Positions 1-5,286 of a stretch of 5,286 nt of DNA are shown here, piece after piece. The notes beneath the pieces are model-generated. The model was given only the letters and a program-made list of their open reading frames with translations. It ran no database searches and was not told where the DNA came from. The position numbers and the translations under genes are program-made. This stretch comes from an uncultured Ruminococcus sp. (GTDB taxonomy: Bacteria > Bacillota > Clostridia > Oscillospirales > Acutalibacteraceae), in contig CACXGJ010000245.1 in NCBI GenBank assembly GCA_902767125.1, forward strand, positions 1-5,286, in the 5' to 3' direction. Each line of letters begins with the position of its first letter. The first letter of the stretch is position 1.

Positions 1-368
1 GAAATTTCTCCCTTCATTGTTCTGAAAACATCGCCTTTTATACCGACAATATCACCTATATCCATTTTTTTAAAGAGCTTGTATTCATCTTCACCTACAT
101 TATCTCTTGCAACATATGCCTGTATTGTTCCCTGCAGGTCCTGAATGTGACAGAAGGATGCCTTTCCCATAACACGCTTTGACATCATACGTCCTGCAAT
201 CGAAACAGCCTTACCCTCCAATTCATCAAAATTATCTTTGATTTCCTTGCTGTGATGTGTCACATCATACTTCATTATCTGAAAAGGATCATTTCCTGCC
301 GCCTGCAATTCAGCCAGCTTATCCCGTCTTACTTTTAAAAGCTCATTAACATTCTGCTGTTCTGCCAT
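1..368 (-). CDS. lysS: Lysyl-tRNA synthetase, N-terminal part (cut by window edge)
   Basis: Class II lysyl-tRNA synthetase charges tRNA-Lys with lysine in the cytoplasm, using ATP. Only the first 122 codons are visible; the gene continues past the left edge with two bases of the next codon. The protein begins MAEQQNVNELLKVRRDKL, which matches the usual helical N-terminus of bacterial LysRS (EL..R..KL..L...G..PF). The OB-fold anticodon-binding domain follows from about residue 52 (V-x-I-A-G-R-M at 55-61, then FCHIQD at 72-77 and the strand around TIQAYVARD). The catalytic class II core lies outside the window. The ATG at 366-368 is preceded by a GAAAGGAA Shine-Dalgarno (379-386), with rather long spacing. 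It sits 26 bases downstream of greA with no terminator or convincing promoter between, so it is probably co-transcribed from the greA promoter. The greA-lysS pairing is a common Firmicutes arrangement. Identification is secure from the sequence pattern. Confidence 0.93.
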   Translation of the reverse strand, partial: MAEQQNVNELLKVRRDKLAELQAAGNDPFQIMKYDVTHHSKEIKDNFDELEGKAVSIAGRMMSKRVMGKASFCHIQDLQGTIQAYVARDNVGEDEYKLFKKMDIGDIVGIKGDVFRTMKGEI

Positions 369-394
369 TTTTCTTATATTCCTTTCATCAAAAA

Positions 395-874
395 TCACTT
401 TGATATTTCAAGTATCTCAAATTTAACTGTGCCATCAGGAGTATTTACTTCGACAACATCACCGACCTTGTGTCCTATTAAAGCTGAACCGACAGGTGAT
501 TCATCAGAGAGTTTGCCGTTGAACGGATCAGCTTCACCGGAGCCTATTATCTGATATGTTATATCCTCGTCAAACTCGAAGTCATGGACAATTACCGTTG
601 AACCGATATGAACGTGTTCATTTGTAAGCTCATTTTCATCAATAAGCTTGGCATTTTTCAGTATAGCCTCTATTTCAGCGATCCTTGCTTCGATCATAGC
701 CTGTTCGTTTTTGGCTTCATCATATTCGCTGTTTTCAGAGAGGTCACCGAATGAGCGGGCAACTTTTATTTTTTCGGCAATTTCTTTTCTGTCGACCGTT
801 TTAAGATGTTCAAGTTCCTTTTCGTAATTCTGCAAACCGTCTTGAGTAAGCATAATAGTCTGTTGTTTTGCCAT
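395..874 (-). CDS. greA: Transcription elongation factor GreA
   Basis: GreA enters the secondary channel of RNA polymerase and stimulates cleavage of the backtracked transcript 3' end, rescuing stalled elongation. The 159-residue protein is the normal family length. Residues 1-75 form the N-terminal antiparallel coiled coil. Its tip carries the conserved [13 protein letters not shown] motif at 43-55, whose acidic residues D44 and E47 correspond to those that bind the catalytic magnesium. Residues about 82-159 form the FKBP-like C-terminal domain, with the hallmark [14 protein letters not shown] at 126-139. The ATG at 872-874 is chosen because a strong AAAAAGGTGG Shine-Dalgarno lies at 884-893. 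A longer open frame reaching 988 would run through the Shine-Dalgarno and the promoter, and its extra 38 residues do not resemble GreA. A perfect-consensus promoter lies just upstream. lysS follows 26 bases downstream. Confidence 0.97.
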   Translation of the reverse strand: MAKQQTIMLTQDGLQNYEKELEHLKTVDRKEIAEKIKVARSFGDLSENSEYDEAKNEQAMIEARIAEIEAILKNAKLIDENELTNEHVHIGSTVIVHDFEFDEDITYQIIGSGEADPFNGKLSDESPVGSALIGHKVGDVVEVNTPDGTVKFEILEISK

Positions 875-883
875 ATACAAAAA

Positions 884-893
884 CCACCTTTTT
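884..893 (-). promoter_or_regulatory. Ribosome binding site that fixes the greA start
   Basis: On the minus strand the sequence AAAAAGGTGG lies 9 bases before the ATG at 872-874. It decides between this start and the upstream ATG at 988, whose frame would run through the promoter. Confidence 0.85.
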
Positions 894-910
894 ATAATTT
901 GATAATTTAT

Positions 911-939
911 ATTATAGTAAAGTAAACATTTTATGTCAA
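911..939 (-). promoter_or_regulatory. Sigma-A promoter of the greA-lysS operon
   Basis: Read on the minus strand, a perfect TTGACA -35 box (934-939) and a perfect TATAAT -10 box (911-916) are separated by exactly 17 bases. Transcription should start near 904, giving a leader of about 30 bases before the greA ATG, with the Shine-Dalgarno inside it. Full consensus at both boxes with ideal spacing suggests strong, largely constitutive housekeeping expression. No operator-like repeat overlaps it. Confidence 0.92.
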
Positions 940-965
940 GAAAAACCCTCAAATTTTCCTGTAAA

Positions 966-1002
966 CGCAACAAAAACCCAAAGCACATAAACTTCGGGCT
1001 TT
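966..1002 (-). terminator. Probable intrinsic terminator after the HMA-domain gene
   Basis: On the minus strand, AAAGCCCGAAG (992-1002) can pair with CTTTGGGTTTT (973-983) around an 8-base loop. This gives an 11-base stem with two G-U pairs, and the transcript then continues as a U-rich run (GGGUUUUUGUU). The hairpin lies about 50 bases after the HMA stop codon and just upstream of the greA promoter, where a terminator isolating the two units is expected. The stem has only about four G-C pairs, so termination may be partial. Confidence 0.6.
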
Positions 1003-1023
1003 CATTGCAGAAAGGAGGAAAAC

Positions 1024-1107
1024 ATGAACAAAAAAATCCATTTTCATTTATTTAGAAAAACAGGAAACCCTTCTTCTTTTCATAAGGTTCAGAATCGTAA
1101 GAAGTGA
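1024..1107 (+). CDS. Possible small basic protein, 27 residues, antisense to HMA gene end
   Basis: An ATG at 1024 is preceded by AGAAAGGAGG (1009-1018) at 5 bases spacing, which is complementary to ten bases of the 16S rRNA tail. This is the strongest Shine-Dalgarno in the window. The ORF encodes a very basic 27-residue peptide starting [12 protein letters not shown] and ending VQNRKK, then TGA. It has no hydrophobic segment and resembles no family I recognise. Its last 56 bases overlap the 3' end of the HMA gene on the other strand. I see no convincing rightward promoter for it, and the gene upstream on this strand is unknown. It could be a real small protein, a remnant, or a chance match. 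The main support is the ribosome binding site, so confidence is low. Confidence 0.25.
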   Translation: MNKKIHFHLFRKTGNPSSFHKVQNRKK

Positions 1108-1303
1108 GTTTGTAGCCTGTTTGTTCAACGATTTTTCTTATCTCATCTTCAGGAATATCAGCTTCAGAGATAATTTCAGCGGAGTTTGTCTTATGCGATG
1201 CACTGACCTTTGTAACCTTGAGATTATTTTTGATAGCCTCATCCATACGGGCTTCGCATTTTCCGCACATCATGCCATCAATACCGACAGTTATCCTGAC
1301 CAT
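1052..1303 (-). CDS. Small heavy-metal-associated (HMA) domain protein, CopZ-like
   Basis: This 83-residue cytoplasmic protein is a single HMA domain of the ferredoxin-like beta-alpha-beta-beta-alpha-beta fold. In this family such domains bind Cu(I) or a similar soft metal and pass it to a P-type ATPase or a regulator. The metal site is GMMCGKCEARM at residues 10-20, with Cys13 and Cys16 as the CxxC ligands in the first loop. The domain body ends near residue 69 (IVEQTGYKL), followed by a short tail rich in lysine and aromatics, [13 protein letters not shown]. The ATG at 1301-1303 has a GAGGTG Shine-Dalgarno at 1312-1317. No copper ATPase, CsoR or CopY gene is visible, so the gene stands alone here, divergent from the activase operon and closed by its own terminator. 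Copper is the most likely metal, but this is family inference; mercury-type or regulatory roles are possible. Confidence 0.85.
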   Translation of the reverse strand: MVRITVGIDGMMCGKCEARMDEAIKNNLKVTKVSASHKTNSAEIISEADIPEDEIRKIVEQTGYKLTSYDSEPYEKKKGFLFF

Positions 1304-1343
1304 TCACAAACACCTCATTATTCAAATATAATTTACATATTAT

Positions 1344-1372
1344 AGTTTAACCTATTATTTACTTTTTGTCAA
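1344..1372 (-). promoter_or_regulatory. Candidate promoter of the HMA-domain gene
   Basis: On the minus strand a perfect TTGACA -35 box lies at 1367-1372. At the ideal 17-base spacing the -10 is TAAACT (1344-1349), which matches consensus at four of six positions. A perfect TATAAT overlaps it slightly downstream (1339-1344), but its 22-base spacing is too long for the same -35. One of the two probably sets the start site, leaving a leader of about 30 bases. The exact -10 cannot be decided from the sequence. Confidence 0.55.
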
Positions 1373-1401
1373 ATAAAATTTTTATTGAAATTTCTATACA
1401 T

Positions 1402-1421
1402 ATTGTCGAACAATTAATTGT
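1402..1421. promoter_or_regulatory. Candidate operator: overlapping inverted repeats in divergent region
   Basis: Two overlapping inverted repeats lie here: ATTGT-CGA-ACAAT (1402-1414) and the perfect 12-base palindrome ACAATTAATTGT (1410-1421). They are embedded in DNA that is nearly all A and T, so some symmetry is expected by chance. They sit between the HMA promoter and the -10-like boxes of the activase operon, where a regulator of either or both could bind. The pattern is not a Rex, CopY or CsoR site as I know them. The binding protein is unknown. Confidence 0.3.
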
Positions 1422-1495
1422 ACATAATAACAAAAATTGCATTTTATTTCGATATTATAATTCCTTTAAAGAACAAAATCTCATATATTTTAATG

Positions 1496-1501
1496 TATAA
1501 T
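1496..1501 (+). promoter_or_regulatory. Candidate -10 box of the activase operon
   Basis: A perfect TATAAT lies 44 bases before the proposed TTG start. This would give a transcript start near 1508 and a leader of about 38 bases. No good -35 hexamer stands 16-18 bases upstream, so the promoter is either weak, activator-dependent, or one of the other TATAAT hexamers at 1456 or 1514 is used. In DNA this AT-rich, TATAAT is common by chance. Confidence 0.3.
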
Positions 1502-1528
1502 GTAGCTTGAATATATAATTGTGCATTT

Positions 1529-1536
1529 AAAGGGTG
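1529..1536 (+). promoter_or_regulatory. Ribosome binding site deciding the activase start
   Basis: The sequence AAAGGGTG lies 9 bases upstream of a TTG codon at 1546. The in-frame GTG at 1534 overlaps this site and therefore has no Shine-Dalgarno of its own. The TTG start also gives an N-terminus, MLKIGLDIGSTTVK, typical of activases. Confidence 0.65.
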
Positions 1537-1545
1537 TGTTCTGAT

Positions 1546-4449
1546 TTGTTAAAGATAGGTCTTGACATCGGCTCAACTACTGTAAAATGTGTTGTGCTTG
1601 ACGGCGATAACAATATAATCTACAAAACTTATGAAAGGCATTATTCCCAGATAACCGAAAAAATATCCGAGCTTCTGCGAAAGGTCAAAGAACAGGTAAA
1701 TAATGCGGATGATGCTGTAATAGCCATGTCAGGCTCGGCAGGAATGGGTATAGCCGATGCCTGCCGCATAGACTTCATACAGGAGGTCTATGCAACAAGG
1801 GTAGCTGTCAATACATTTATCCCTGATACCGATGTTGTAATAGAATTGGGCGGAGAGGATGCCAAAATATTATTCCTGTCAGGCGGAATGGAGGTAAGAA
1901 TGAACGGCTCATGTGCAGGAGGTACAGGAGCTTTCATCGACCAAATGGCAACACTTCTCAATGTCCCGATAGAAAAGCTAAATGAACTTTCAGAACAGCA
2001 CGAAAAAATATATACCATCGCCTCAAGGTGCGGAGTTTTCGCCAAGACCGATATACAGCCCTTATTGAATCAGGGTGCAAAAAAAACAGATATAGCTGCA
2101 AGTATATTCATGGCAGTCGTCAATCAGACAATCGCAGGACTTGCCCAAGGACGTGAAATAAAGGGAAATATCGTATATCTGGGAGGTCCTCTGACATTTA
2201 TACCTCAATTGAGAGCAGGCTTTGACAAGGCTCTTAAAACAAAGGGAACCTGTCCCGAAAACTCGCTTTATTATGTTGCATTGGGTGCAGCACTCTGTGC
2301 AGAAAAAAGTGCAGATATCAATGATGCAATACAAAAAATCCAGGTATACAGGGGTACGGGAAACTTTGCCTTCAATAAGCCCCTTTTCCGAACTCAAAAG
2401 GAGCTTGATGAATTTAAGGAAAGACATTCAAAAGCAACTGTCAAAAAGGGCGATCTGAAGAACTTCAAGGGAAAAGTATTTTTGGGGATAGATGCAGGCT
2501 CAACGACTGTAAAAGCTGTTGCAATATCCGAGGACAACACGCTTTTATATTCCGAATATCTGTCGAACAGCGGAAATCCTGTTCCCATCGTTAAGGATTT
2601 CCTTACACATATATATGAAATAAATCCCGATGTGGATATCGTTTCAACAGCCGTAACAGGATACGGTGAGGAAATTATCAAAAATGCCTTTGCGATAGAC
2701 TATGGTATTGTAGAAACTGTTGCACATCTCACAGCAGCCAAGAGCTTCATGCCCGATGTTGAATTTGTCATAGACATCGGCGGCCAGGATATAAAATGCT
2801 TCAAGATACGGGGCGGTATCATTGACAATATATTCCTTAACGAAGCCTGCTCATCAGGATGCGGCTCATTTTTGCAGACATTCGCAAATGCTTTGGGATA
2901 TTCCTCGGAGGAATTTTCAAAACTTGGACTCCTTGCAAAACAGCCCGTTGATTTGGGTTCAAGATGTACGGTTTTTATGAACTCATCTGTAAAACAAGCT
3001 CAAAAAGATGGTGCTACCATTGAAGATATATCGGCAGGACTTTGTTTGAGTGTTGTCAAAAATGCACTATATAAAGTTATCCGTGTGGCAAGTCCAAATG
3101 AACTCGGCAAAAAAATAGTCGTACAGGGCGGAACTTTTTTGAATGATGCTGTACTCCGTGCATTTGAACAGGAAATGGGTACAGATGTCATACGTCCCGA
3201 AATATCAGGTCTGATGGGTGCATACGGTGCTGCACTTTATGCAAAATCCAAATCCGATTCAAATTCAAAATCGACTGTTCTTACACCGAAACAGCTTGAT
3301 GAATTTGTCCATGAAATAAAATCAATAAACTGTGGCGGCTGCAGCAATAACTGTCGTCTTACTGTCAATACCTTCAGCGACGGAAGAAAGTTCATTGCAG
3401 GAAACAGATGTGAGAAGCCTGTCACCAAAAAATCTCCCGATGAGAGCCTGAACATATATCAATACAAGCTCCGTCTGCTTAAAGGCTATACTCCAAAACA
3501 GGGCAAGCGTGGTAAAATAGGAATACCGTTGGGACTCAATATGTTTGAGCTTCTGCCCTTCTGGTATACCTTCCTTACAGAACTTGGCTTTGAAGTAGTC
3601 ACCTCCCCCTTCTCAAACAGAAAATTATATCTTCACGGTCAGCAGACTATCCCCTCCGATACTGTATGCTTCCCTGCAAAATTAATGCACGGTCATGTGC
3701 AGTGGCTTCTCGATAACGGTATCAAAAATATTTTCTATCCGTGTATGTCATATAATTTCGACGAAAACCTCGGCGATAATCATTACAACTGTCCTGTGGT
3801 GGCATATTACCCCGAAGTCATCTATTCCTATGTCAAGGATATAAGCGGAGTAAAGCTGTTCCATGAGTTTGTCGGAATACACAGACCAAAGGATTTCCCG
3901 AAGAAAATCTATGAAACACTCCAAAATTACTTTGACGGCATTACCCTCAAGGAAGTAAAAAACGCTGCCAAAGCAGCTTACACCGAATATGAAGGTTATC
4001 TCCAAAAAATCCGTGATTACGGTGATGACATAATAAAACGTGCAGAAGCACAAGGAAAACAGATAATAGTGCTTGCAGGTCGTCCTTATCATGCCGATCC
4101 CGAAATAAATCACGGCATTGATAAGCTCATCACCAGCTTTGATGTGGCAATAGTCTCCGAAGATGTAGTAAGCTGTAAGGTGCATGAAAAAATACACACG
4201 GATGTACTCAATCAATGGACATACCATTCGAGAATGTATGCGGCAGCAGAATATGTCAGCAAACATGATAACATGAATTTAGTCCAGCTTGTATCCTTCG
4301 GCTGCGGAGTCGATGCTATCACGACTGATGAAGTCCGTGCCATCCTCGAACATCACGGAAAAATATATACTCAAATAAAAATTGATGAGATAACGAACCT
4401 CGGTGCAGTCAAAATTCGTCTGCGAAGCCTTTTGGCAACAATCAAATAA
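1546..4449 (+). CDS. Tandem acyl-CoA dehydratase activase with DUF2229 domain
   Basis: This 967-residue protein belongs to the BcrAD/BadF/HgdC activase superfamily. Known members are ASKHA-fold ATPases with a 4Fe-4S cluster that push low-potential electrons into 2-hydroxyacyl-CoA dehydratases or benzoyl-CoA reductases. Numbering is from the TTG start. Repeat 1 (about 1-255) has phosphate motif DIGSTTVK at 7-14, ELGGEDAK at 100-107, cluster Cys123 in NGSCAGGTGAF and Cys162 in SRCGVF. Repeat 2 (about 312-568) has GIDAGSTTVK at 314-323, IDIGGQD at 409-415, Cys435 and extra Cys439 in NEACSSGCGSF, and Cys474 in SRCTVF. After a Ser/Lys linker comes C596-x2-C599-x3-C603-x18-C622, a likely metal or Fe-S site. 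A DUF2229-type domain follows (about 657 onward), with SDTVCFPAK (Cys708), FYPCMSYN (Cys733), LAGRPYHADPEINHG near 842 and FGCG (Cys920). The next gene starts 18 bases later in the same phase. The substrate is unknown. Start could instead be GTG at 1534 (971 residues). Confidence 0.9.
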   Translation: MLKIGLDIGSTTVKCVVLDGDNNIIYKTYERHYSQITEKISELLRKVKEQVNNADDAVIAMSGSAGMGIADACRIDFIQEVYATRVAVNTFIPDTDVVIELGGEDAKILFLSGGMEVRMNGSCAGGTGAFIDQMATLLNVPIEKLNELSEQHEKIYTIASRCGVFAKTDIQPLLNQGAKKTDIAASIFMAVVNQTIAGLAQGREIKGNIVYLGGPLTFIPQLRAGFDKALKTKGTCPENSLYYVALGAALCAEKSADINDAIQKIQVYRGTGNFAFNKPLFRTQKELDEFKERHSKATVKKGDLKNFKGKVFLGIDAGSTTVKAVAISEDNTLLYSEYLSNSGNPVPIVKDFLTHIYEINPDVDIVSTAVTGYGEEIIKNAFAIDYGIVETVAHLTAAKSFMPDVEFVIDIGGQDIKCFKIRGGIIDNIFLNEACSSGCGSFLQTFANALGYSSEEFSKLGLLAKQPVDLGSRCTVFMNSSVKQAQKDGATIEDISAGLCLSVVKNALYKVIRVASPNELGKKIVVQGGTFLNDAVLRAFEQEMGTDVIRPEISGLMGAYGAALYAKSKSDSNSKSTVLTPKQLDEFVHEIKSINCGGCSNNCRLTVNTFSDGRKFIAGNRCEKPVTKKSPDESLNIYQYKLRLLKGYTPKQGKRGKIGIPLGLNMFELLPFWYTFLTELGFEVVTSPFSNRKLYLHGQQTIPSDTVCFPAKLMHGHVQWLLDNGIKNIFYPCMSYNFDENLGDNHYNCPVVAYYPEVIYSYVKDISGVKLFHEFVGIHRPKDFPKKIYETLQNYFDGITLKEVKNAAKAAYTEYEGYLQKIRDYGDDIIKRAEAQGKQIIVLAGRPYHADPEINHGIDKLITSFDVAIVSEDVVSCKVHEKIHTDVLNQWTYHSRMYAAAEYVSKHDNMNLVQLVSFGCGVDAITTDEVRAILEHHGKIYTQIKIDEITNLGAVKIRLRSLLATIK

Positions 4450-4456
4450 GAAGGTT

Positions 4457-4461
4457 GGTGG
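4457..4461 (+). promoter_or_regulatory. Ribosome binding site for the downstream split gene
   Basis: GGTGG lies 6 bases before the ATG at 4468, within the 18-base gap after the activase stop. It supports independent initiation of the second gene, not readthrough alone. It is shorter than the greA site. Confidence 0.55.
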
Positions 4462-4467
4462 TATTTT

Positions 4468-5286
4468 ATGGCAGAACTCGTCTATGACAAAACAGGCAGA
4501 CTGCTTTTTACAAAAGAAATGAAGGAAGAATATACTATCCTTCTTCCCATGATGGCAAAAATACATTTCAATATATTAAAAAATGTCTTCGTGCATTACG
4601 GCTATAAAGTGGTATTGCTTGAGACGGAAGGTCCTGAAATTGCACAGGTCGGCTTGAAGTATGTTCATAATGATACCTGTTATCCTGCACTTCTTGTCAT
4701 AGGTCAATTTATACACGCTCTCCAAAGCGGCAAATATGATGTCAATAAAACTGCACTTATGATAACACAGACGGGCGGCGGCTGCCGTGCATCCAATTAC
4801 ATACATCTTCTCCGAAAGGCTCTTGTAAAAGCAGGCTTTGAAAAAGTTCCCGTAATATCCCTAAACCTTTCGGGACTTGAAAAAAACAGCGGTTTTCAGA
4901 TGACAATTCCAATGATAAGACGGCTTGCAGCAGGACTTATTTACGGTGATATGCTGATGAGCCTCGACAATCAGGTCAAGCCCTATGAGATAAACAAAGG
5001 TGACAGTGCAGCTCTTATCCGTAAATGGACACAGAAGCTGACAGATATCCTTGCAGGCGGTCACGGCTTCAGACGAAAGGAAATCGCACAGAATCTTGAT
5101 GAAATAGCCGAGGATTATTCCAAAATAAAAATACAGCGAGTACCAAAAGTAAAAGTCGGTATCGTCGGGGAAATTTATGTAAAATATTCAAGTCTTGGAA
5201 ATAATAATCTTGAACAGTTTCTGTATGATCAGGACTGTGAAGTGAATATGCCCGGAATGATGGGCTTCATGATGTTCAAGATAGAC
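4468..5286 (+). CDS. 2-hydroxyacyl-CoA dehydratase D-component-like protein (3' end missing)
   Basis: The frame is open for 273 codons to the window edge with no stop. It resembles the C-terminal part of the long activase-related proteins of Firmicutes, which contain a 2-hydroxyacyl-CoA dehydratase D-component (HGD-D) like domain. Family members carry an iron-sulfur cluster and receive electrons from the activase. Seen here: FTKEMKEEYTILLPMMAKIHF at 14-34, NDTCYPALLVIGQ at 68-80 with Cys71, the glycine-rich TQTGGGCRASNY at 100-111 with Cys106, and ISLNLSGLEKNSGF at 130-143. Residues 228-273 start a second alpha/beta unit (KVKVGIVGEIYVKYSS). Cys71 and Cys106 are plausible cluster ligands; others may lie beyond the edge. 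It follows the tandem activase by 18 bases in the same frame, so the two are certainly co-transcribed and probably form a complex. The substrate is unknown, and a classical dehydratase role is not established. Confidence 0.85.
   Translation, partial: MAELVYDKTGRLLFTKEMKEEYTILLPMMAKIHFNILKNVFVHYGYKVVLLETEGPEIAQVGLKYVHNDTCYPALLVIGQFIHALQSGKYDVNKTALMITQTGGGCRASNYIHLLRKALVKAGFEKVPVISLNLSGLEKNSGFQMTIPMIRRLAAGLIYGDMLMSLDNQVKPYEINKGDSAALIRKWTQKLTDILAGGHGFRRKEIAQNLDEIAEDYSKIKIQRVPKVKVGIVGEIYVKYSSLGNNNLEQFLYDQDCEVNMPGMMGFMMFKID

Larger units (their letters stand above)
1304..1545. other. AT-rich divergent intergenic region
   Basis: This stretch separates the leftward HMA gene from the rightward activase operon. 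It contains the HMA Shine-Dalgarno and promoter boxes, the inverted repeats at 1402-1421, three TATAAT hexamers readable rightward (1456-1461, 1496-1501, 1514-1519), and the activase Shine-Dalgarno at 1529-1536. I see no RNA gene, no riboswitch-like conserved core and no ORF of note. Confidence 0.8.

Noticed and set aside
875..988. N-terminal extension of greA to an upstream ATG
   Set aside because: The extra 38 codons run through the greA promoter, Shine-Dalgarno and part of the terminator. GreA normally begins at the proposed internal Met, and the resulting 159 residues are the usual length.
1121..1345. 74-residue plus-strand ORF
   Set aside because: It is antisense to the HMA gene, has no good ribosome site and no family likeness.
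1339..1372. TTGACA (1367-1372) paired with TATAAT (1339-1344) as one promoter for the HMA gene
   Set aside because: The spacer is 22 bases, beyond the normal 16-18 range. The overlapping TAAACT at 17 bases is the better partner for that -35 box.
1456..1519. Each rightward TATAAT hexamer as a full promoter
   Set aside because: None of the three has a recognisable -35 hexamer at 16-18 bases. In DNA this rich in A and T they may be chance, so only the one at 1496 is listed, as a weak candidate.
3748..4266. 172-residue minus-strand ORF
   Set aside because: It lies entirely inside the activase gene, is rich in Cys, Tyr, Phe and Ile as expected of antisense codon shadows, and shows no motif or ribosome site.
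4279..4566. 95-residue minus-strand ORF across the gene junction
   Set aside because: It is antisense to the end of the activase and the start of the HGD-D-like gene, both well supported, and it has no recognisable feature.
1..5286. CRISPR arrays, insertion sequences, tRNA or rRNA genes, riboswitches
   Set aside because: I read both strands for direct repeats with spacers, terminal inverted repeats, transposase motifs and structured RNA cores and saw none.

Overview
The window looks like a piece of a low-GC anaerobic Firmicute chromosome, most likely a clostridial or Ruminococcaceae-type gut or rumen bacterium. The reasons are the AT-rich intergenic DNA, the strong Shine-Dalgarno sites, the greA-lysS gene pair, and an oxygen-sensitive 2-hydroxyacyl-CoA dehydratase-activase type system. 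The genus is inferred from general resemblance only. Nothing in the window looks mobile: there is no transposase, integrase, CRISPR array, tRNA or rRNA.

The left third (1 to about 1303) is transcribed leftward. In transcription order it holds a small heavy-metal-associated (HMA, CopZ-like) protein, its probable intrinsic terminator, a perfect-consensus sigma-A promoter, greA (transcript cleavage factor), and lysS (lysyl-tRNA synthetase), which runs off the left edge. greA and lysS are 26 bases apart and form an operon. A 27-codon rightward ORF with an ideal Shine-Dalgarno site overlaps the 3' end of the HMA gene antisense and may be a small protein gene.

The middle (1304-1545) is a very AT-rich divergent intergenic region. 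It has promoter-like boxes for the HMA gene, -10-like boxes for the rightward operon, and a cluster of ATTGT/ACAAT inverted half-sites that could be an operator.

The right two thirds (1546-5286) are transcribed rightward. The first gene encodes a 967-residue protein with two tandem ASKHA activase domains (BcrAD/BadF/HgdC type), a four-cysteine motif and a DUF2229-type domain. The second, cut by the window edge, encodes a 2-hydroxyacyl-CoA dehydratase D-component-like protein. The two reading frames are in the same phase and are separated only by one TAA codon and 18 bases. In many Firmicutes, as far as I recall, these parts form one chain of about 1400 residues. The activase part is expected to use ATP hydrolysis to drive electrons through a 4Fe-4S cluster into a partner iron-sulfur reductase or dehydratase. 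The true substrate of this fused or split family is not known to me, which makes it the most interesting item here.
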